A DNA stretch of 10,024 bases from Bacteroidota bacterium (GTDB lineage: Bacteria; Bacteroidota; Kryptoniia; Kryptoniales; JAKASW01), in NCBI GenBank assembly GCA_021796055.1, contig JAJYOS010000158.1:1-10024 (forward strand). Reading direction: 5' to 3'. Below are positions 6,936 through 10,024 of this stretch, piece after piece; the first letter of the stretch is position 1, and each line of letters opens with the position of its first letter. The notes under the pieces were generated by a model. That model made no database searches. It was not told the DNA's origin and saw nothing but the letters and a program-made list of their open reading frames with translations. The translations under genes and the position numbers were made by a program.

Positions 6936-7460
6936 CTAGGCTCTCATCATCAGGTCGCTGTAAGACTCGTTGATTTCTTTCCGGACAAAAGCTTCCGCGT
7001 AACCTTTCAGTTTTTCCAGAAGTGCAGCATCCGCCTCGTCATCCGCGGTCCCCGAAGTGTCTCCGCCGGAGACGACTTCAAACTCGATGAATGTGCCAAG
7101 CCCTTTGACATCGTCCAGATGTATCCTCGCGTTCTTCAGGAGGAGCAGCCTTCTTTCCTTTTCGACTACCGTCCTTATCCCCAGCGCCTTCGCGAGGAAC
7201 TCCTTCAGTGAAATATCCGGGACCTGAACGATGCTATACCTGCTTTCCATCTCTGCAGGTAGACTTTCGTCCCGCTCGTAAAAAATGAGTTCCGCTTCCC
7301 TTCCCTCTGTTTCTCTGAGCTTCAGTCTTCCGGCGGCGACGTTGAAATAAGTATCGCGTTGCCTGAGTGTGCCCTGGAATACGGCCCCCTTCTCACGGAA
7401 CATCTTCTCGGGACGATCGAGCTCCCCGACCTGCGCCTTGAACTCGAGGTTCTTCGGCAC
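6936..7460 (-). CDS. CYTH-domain protein (class IV adenylate cyclase / triphosphatase superfamily)
   Basis: The 174-residue product is one CYTH triphosphate tunnel domain. In order it has NLEFKAQV (4-11; Glu6 and Lys8 of the N-terminal acidic/Lys signature, with Asn4 where many members have a first Glu), QRDTYF (34-39), basic strand GRLKLRE (44-50), AELIFYER (56-63), KERRLLLLK (101-109), RIHLDDVKGLGTFIEFE (112-128, metal-binding acids) and a C-terminal ESYSDL. Members cleave or cyclise triphosphates (ATP to cAMP, thiamine triphosphate, inorganic triphosphate), and sequence does not tell which. The N-terminal pattern is that of the CyaB-like group. The start is a GTG at 7460, 6 nt after the greA stop, with an AGGT that overlaps the greA end, so the two are co-transcribed. 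There is no signal peptide; it should be cytoplasmic. Confidence 0.85.
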   Translation of the reverse strand: MPKNLEFKAQVGELDRPEKMFREKGAVFQGTLRQRDTYFNVAAGRLKLRETEGREAELIFYERDESLPAEMESRYSIVQVPDISLKEFLAKALGIRTVVEKERRLLLLKNARIHLDDVKGLGTFIEFEVVSGGDTSGTADDEADAALLEKLKGYAEAFVRKEINESYSDLMMRA

Positions 7461-7466
7461 AGCGTG

Positions 7467-7943
7467 TTACCTGCCGATTTGCAGAATCTTGTACTGCTTC
7501 ATCCCTGCAGGTACTTTCACACTCACGACGTCGCCCACCACTTTCCCGAGCAGGCTTTTGCCTATCGGCGAATCGGTGGAAATCTTCCCCTTCACAATGT
7601 CCGCTTCTTCAGTGGACACGAGCTGGTACTCGATCTTTTTATTTGAAAGCATGTCAAGGAGCTGAACCCTGCTGAAGATGTATACTTTATCTGTCCTGAC
7701 CTCGGCTGGGTCGAGAACGCGGGTCCTTGTAAGCGTCTGTTCAAGCTGAGCGATGCGGAGTTCGAGCATCTGCATCTCTTCCTTGGCGGCGTCGTACTCG
7801 GAATTTTCAGACAGGTCGCCGTGGGAGCGAGCTTCGGCGATTTTGCGCGCTGCTTCCTGCCTGCCGTGAGTCTTCATCTCCTTAAGCTGAGACTCCATCT
7901 CAATCAACTTTTCTTTTGTCAAATAGACAATGTTATTTGACAT
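7467..7943 (-). CDS. greA: Transcription elongation factor GreA
   Basis: GreA inserts its coiled-coil tip into the RNA polymerase secondary channel and stimulates cleavage of backtracked RNA, rescuing stalled complexes. The 158-residue product has the normal length. It has an N-terminal coiled coil (about 1-77) with the tip motif GDLSENSEYDAAKEE (42-56), where Asp43 and Glu46 are the catalytic acids. A C-terminal FKBP-like domain (about 83-158) contains STDSPIGKSLLGKVVGD (122-138). The intact acidic tip argues for GreA rather than an anti-cleavage paralogue such as Gfh1, and the TDSPIGKSLLGK stretch matches GreA. The ATG at 7943 has a strong AGGAGG 5 nt upstream. It heads a two-gene unit with the CYTH gene. 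Its leader holds a terminator-type hairpin 41 nt before the start. Confidence 0.97.
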   Translation of the reverse strand: MSNNIVYLTKEKLIEMESQLKEMKTHGRQEAARKIAEARSHGDLSENSEYDAAKEEMQMLELRIAQLEQTLTRTRVLDPAEVRTDKVYIFSRVQLLDMLSNKKIEYQLVSTEEADIVKGKISTDSPIGKSLLGKVVGDVVSVKVPAGMKQYKILQIGR

Positions 7944-7971
7944 CGGAACCTCCTGGATCGTTTCGTATCAT

Positions 7972-8007
7972 AAAAACGCAAAAGCCTTCGCCGGCTGTGG
8001 CGAAGGC
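7972..8007 (-). terminator. Intrinsic terminator or attenuator hairpin upstream of greA
   Basis: On the minus strand GCCTTCGCC (8007-7999) and GGCGAAGGC (7992-7984) form a perfect 9-bp stem with a 6-nt loop, followed by TTTTGCGTTTTT (7983-7972). This is a good Rho-independent terminator for minus-strand transcription. It ends 28 nt before the greA ATG. It could end the tgt-yajC-ribBA transcript, with a long 241-nt 3' tail, or act inside the greA leader. No T-run lies on the plus-strand side. Confidence 0.75.
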
Positions 8008-8010
8008 ATA

Positions 8011-8040
8011 CCGCTTTCCCGGCGATCCGGGCCTGGGCGG
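8011..8040 (-). promoter_or_regulatory. Second hairpin in the greA leader, possible antiterminator partner
   Basis: CCCGG (8018-8022) and CCGGG (8027-8031) make a 5-bp stem with a 4-nt loop, extended after an internal bulge by CCGC (8011-8014) with GCGG (8037-8040). Seven bases here (CCGGCGA, 8019-8025) are exactly complementary to TCGCCGG (7988-7994) inside the downstream terminator stem. The two hairpins and the alternative duplex exclude each other, as in attenuators. Both are GC-rich, so part of the match may be chance. No known riboswitch consensus was recognised. Confidence 0.35.
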
Positions 8041-8049
8041 CGTTAATTA

Positions 8050-8078
8050 AAGATAACAAATTCGTGCAGAATTGTCAC
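8050..8078 (-). promoter_or_regulatory. Candidate promoter for greA ahead of the hairpins
   Basis: On the minus strand GTGACA (8078-8073; five of six to TTGACA) is followed after 17 nt by TATCTT (8055-8050; four of six to TATAAT). The overlapping TATCTTTA also fits TAnnTTTG at seven of eight. Initiation near 8043 would give a leader of about 100 nt containing both hairpins. An ATTCGTG motif (8060-8066) lies in the spacer. Motif evidence only. Confidence 0.3.
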
Positions 8079-8206
8079 CAAGAAAAATCGAAGCATGAGT
8101 AAGATCAATGGTCCTTCTTATCGACATAAATATCACGAATTAAACCGGCGCATGTCGTGATTCGTGTCATTCCGAATTGGATCAGTATGAATTCGCGTGA
8201 TTCGTG
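8060..8206. repeat. Cluster of ATTCGTG motifs with an 11-bp direct repeat
   Basis: ATTCGTG occurs at 8060-8066, 8160-8166 and 8200-8206, and its complement CACGAAT at 8134-8140. The last two plus-strand copies lie in an identical 11-mer, CGTGATTCGTG (8156-8166 and 8196-8206), exactly 40 bp apart. The 8134 and 8160 copies form an inverted pair. This fills most of the non-coding 305-nt gap between ribBA and greA (7944-8248). It may be a decayed intergenic repeat family or a set of protein sites. No CRISPR pattern is present: the copies are too short, too few and in mixed orientation. Confidence 0.55.
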
Positions 8207-8248
8207 CCGTACATTTTTCAGGATTAAGGCTCTTCTGTGAACCCCTGA

Positions 8249-9475
8249 TCACCGGTGAAGCACTTCATGCTCCGGGTCGAGTATGAAATGCCCCAGTTTA
8301 TCCCGCTTGGTTTCGAGATATTTCTGGTTCCTCTCATTCGGCTCGATCTCGATCGGTATCCGCTCAACGACCTTGAGGCCGTAGCCCTCGAGTCCGACAA
8401 TCTTTTTCGGATTATTAGTCATCAACCTCATTTCACGCACGCCGAGGTCTACGAGGATCTGTGCACCTATCCCGTAGTCGCGCAGATCGGCTTTGAAGCC
8501 GAGTTTCTCGTTCGCCTCAACCGTGTCATGGCCGTCGTCCTGGAGTTTATAGGCTTTAATCTTATTGACGAGGCCGATCCCTCTTCCTTCCTGACGCATA
8601 TAGAGGACGACACCGGTTCCTTCCTTCTCCACCATAGCCATCGCCCGGTGCAGCTGCTCGCCGCAGTCGCATCTCTCCGAACCGAACACATCTCCCGTGA
8701 GGCACTCGGAGTGGACCCGCACGAGCGTCGGAACGTCGCCGCGAATTTCGCCTTTGACAAGTGCGAGGTGTTCTTTCTTGTCGATTATGCTCTGGTAGAG
8801 ATGCAGATCGAAATTCCCGTAGCGGGTCGGTAGTTTTGTCACGACGATCTTCATCACCATCTTCTCGCGCCTCATCCTGTACTGGATGAGGTCCCGGATC
8901 GTGACGATGTGAAGGCCGAAGCGTTTCGCGAGTTCCATCAGCTGCGACACGCGTGCCATCGTGCCGTCGTCGTTCATTATCTCGCAGAGCACGCCGGCGG
9001 GATAAAGTCCCGCGAGCCTCGCCAGGTCGATCGAGGCCTCCGTATGCCCCGCCCTTCTCAGCACACCGCCATCCATTCCCCTCAGCGGGAAGATGTGGCC
9101 GGGTCTGCCGAGATCCGAGGGACGCGTGCCGGGATTGACGAGAGAAAGTACGGTAGCCGCACGGTCGGCGGCGGAAACACCGGTTGTCGTTCCTTCCAGC
9201 GCGTCGACGCTGACCGTGAACGCCGTGTTGTGCAGAGACGTGTTGTCGTCGACCATCATATCGAGCTGCAATTGAACCGCGCGTTCCGGAAGCAAGGCAA
9301 CGCAGATTAGTCCTCGCCCGTATTTCGCCAGAAAATTGATCGACTCGGGAGTCACCTTCTCGGCGGCAAAGACCAGATCGCCTTCGTTCTCGCGCTCTTC
9401 GTCGTCAACGACAATTATCATCCTGCCGCTGCGGATATCCTCAATCGCCGTGTCGATAGTATCAAATGCAGACAT
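8249..9475 (-). CDS. ribBA: Bifunctional DHBP synthase / GTP cyclohydrolase II
   Basis: RibBA supplies both precursors of riboflavin: 3,4-dihydroxy-2-butanone 4-phosphate from ribulose 5-phosphate, and the pyrimidine from GTP. The 408-residue product is the usual fusion. The RibB half (about 1-203) has [10 protein letters not shown] (24-33), [11 protein letters not shown] (82-92), [11 protein letters not shown] (96-106) and [10 protein letters not shown] (123-132). The RibA half (about 208-408) has the zinc cysteines Cys258, Cys269 and Cys271 ([18 protein letters not shown]), RQEGRGIGL (294-302), RDYGIGAQ (332-339) and TNNPKK (353-358). Both halves look active. The ATG at 9475 lies 3 nt after the yajC stop with little Shine-Dalgarno, so translation is probably coupled. 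No FMN riboswitch is visible near it, and no other rib gene is in the window. FMN needed by Dus proteins derives from this pathway. Confidence 0.98.
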   Translation of the reverse strand: MSAFDTIDTAIEDIRSGRMIIVVDDEERENEGDLVFAAEKVTPESINFLAKYGRGLICVALLPERAVQLQLDMMVDDNTSLHNTAFTVSVDALEGTTTGVSAADRAATVLSLVNPGTRPSDLGRPGHIFPLRGMDGGVLRRAGHTEASIDLARLAGLYPAGVLCEIMNDDGTMARVSQLMELAKRFGLHIVTIRDLIQYRMRREKMVMKIVVTKLPTRYGNFDLHLYQSIIDKKEHLALVKGEIRGDVPTLVRVHSECLTGDVFGSERCDCGEQLHRAMAMVEKEGTGVVLYMRQEGRGIGLVNKIKAYKLQDDGHDTVEANEKLGFKADLRDYGIGAQILVDLGVREMRLMTNNPKKIVGLEGYGLKVVERIPIEIEPNERNQKYLETKRDKLGHFILDPEHEVLHR

Positions 9476-9478
9476 GTT

Positions 9479-10024
<546 letters not shown>

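Noticed and set aside
8156..8206. CRISPR-like repeats between greA and ribBA
   Set aside because: Only two identical 11-mers, with other copies in mixed orientation and irregular spacing; no cas genes nearby.
8249..8258. TCACCGGTGA palindrome at the ribBA stop
   Set aside because: Ten bases overlapping the stop codon, with no loop or T-run; expected by chance in a GC-rich context.

Overview
The window looks like an ordinary chromosomal stretch from a free-living bacterium, probably of the Bacteroidota/Chlorobiota/Ignavibacteriota (FCB) group. The signs are a purN-purH-mreB-mreC block, several starts without a Shine-Dalgarno next to others with a strong one, and two promoter-like sites of the TTG-N20-TAnnTTT kind used by Bacteroidota. 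The assignment is an inference, not proven by any single marker. All recognisable genes are housekeeping genes. I see no phage, insertion sequence, CRISPR, toxin-antitoxin or tRNA/rRNA gene.

Layout. (1) 1-3351, minus strand: purN, purH, mreB and the start of mreC, packed with a 4-nt overlap and two 12-nt gaps. The last two steps of IMP synthesis (PurH) and an earlier formyl transfer (PurN) are thus co-transcribed with the rod-shape actin MreB and its partner MreC. (2) 3352-3821: a 470-nt divergent gap with no convincing gene but a promoter-like element facing each way. (3) 3822-6839, plus strand: a YbbR-domain membrane protein, long-form hisG, and a tRNA-dihydrouridine synthase (dus). The hisG-dus gap carries degenerate G-rich repeats and a perfect hairpin. 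(4) 6936-7943, minus strand: greA followed 6 nt later by a CYTH-domain phosphohydrolase/cyclase-type gene, convergent with dus. (5) 7944-8248: a 305-nt non-coding stretch with a terminator-type hairpin just before greA, a second hairpin that could compete with it, a promoter-like site, and several ATTCGTG motifs. (6) 8249-10024, minus strand: the 3' end of tgt, then yajC and ribBA, nearly without gaps.

The most interesting non-coding object is the greA leader (about 7944-8078). Its terminator hairpin can alternatively pair with an upstream hairpin, which is the layout of a transcription attenuator. It may instead simply be the terminator of the tgt-yajC-ribBA operon. I found nothing that looks like a new multi-gene system.
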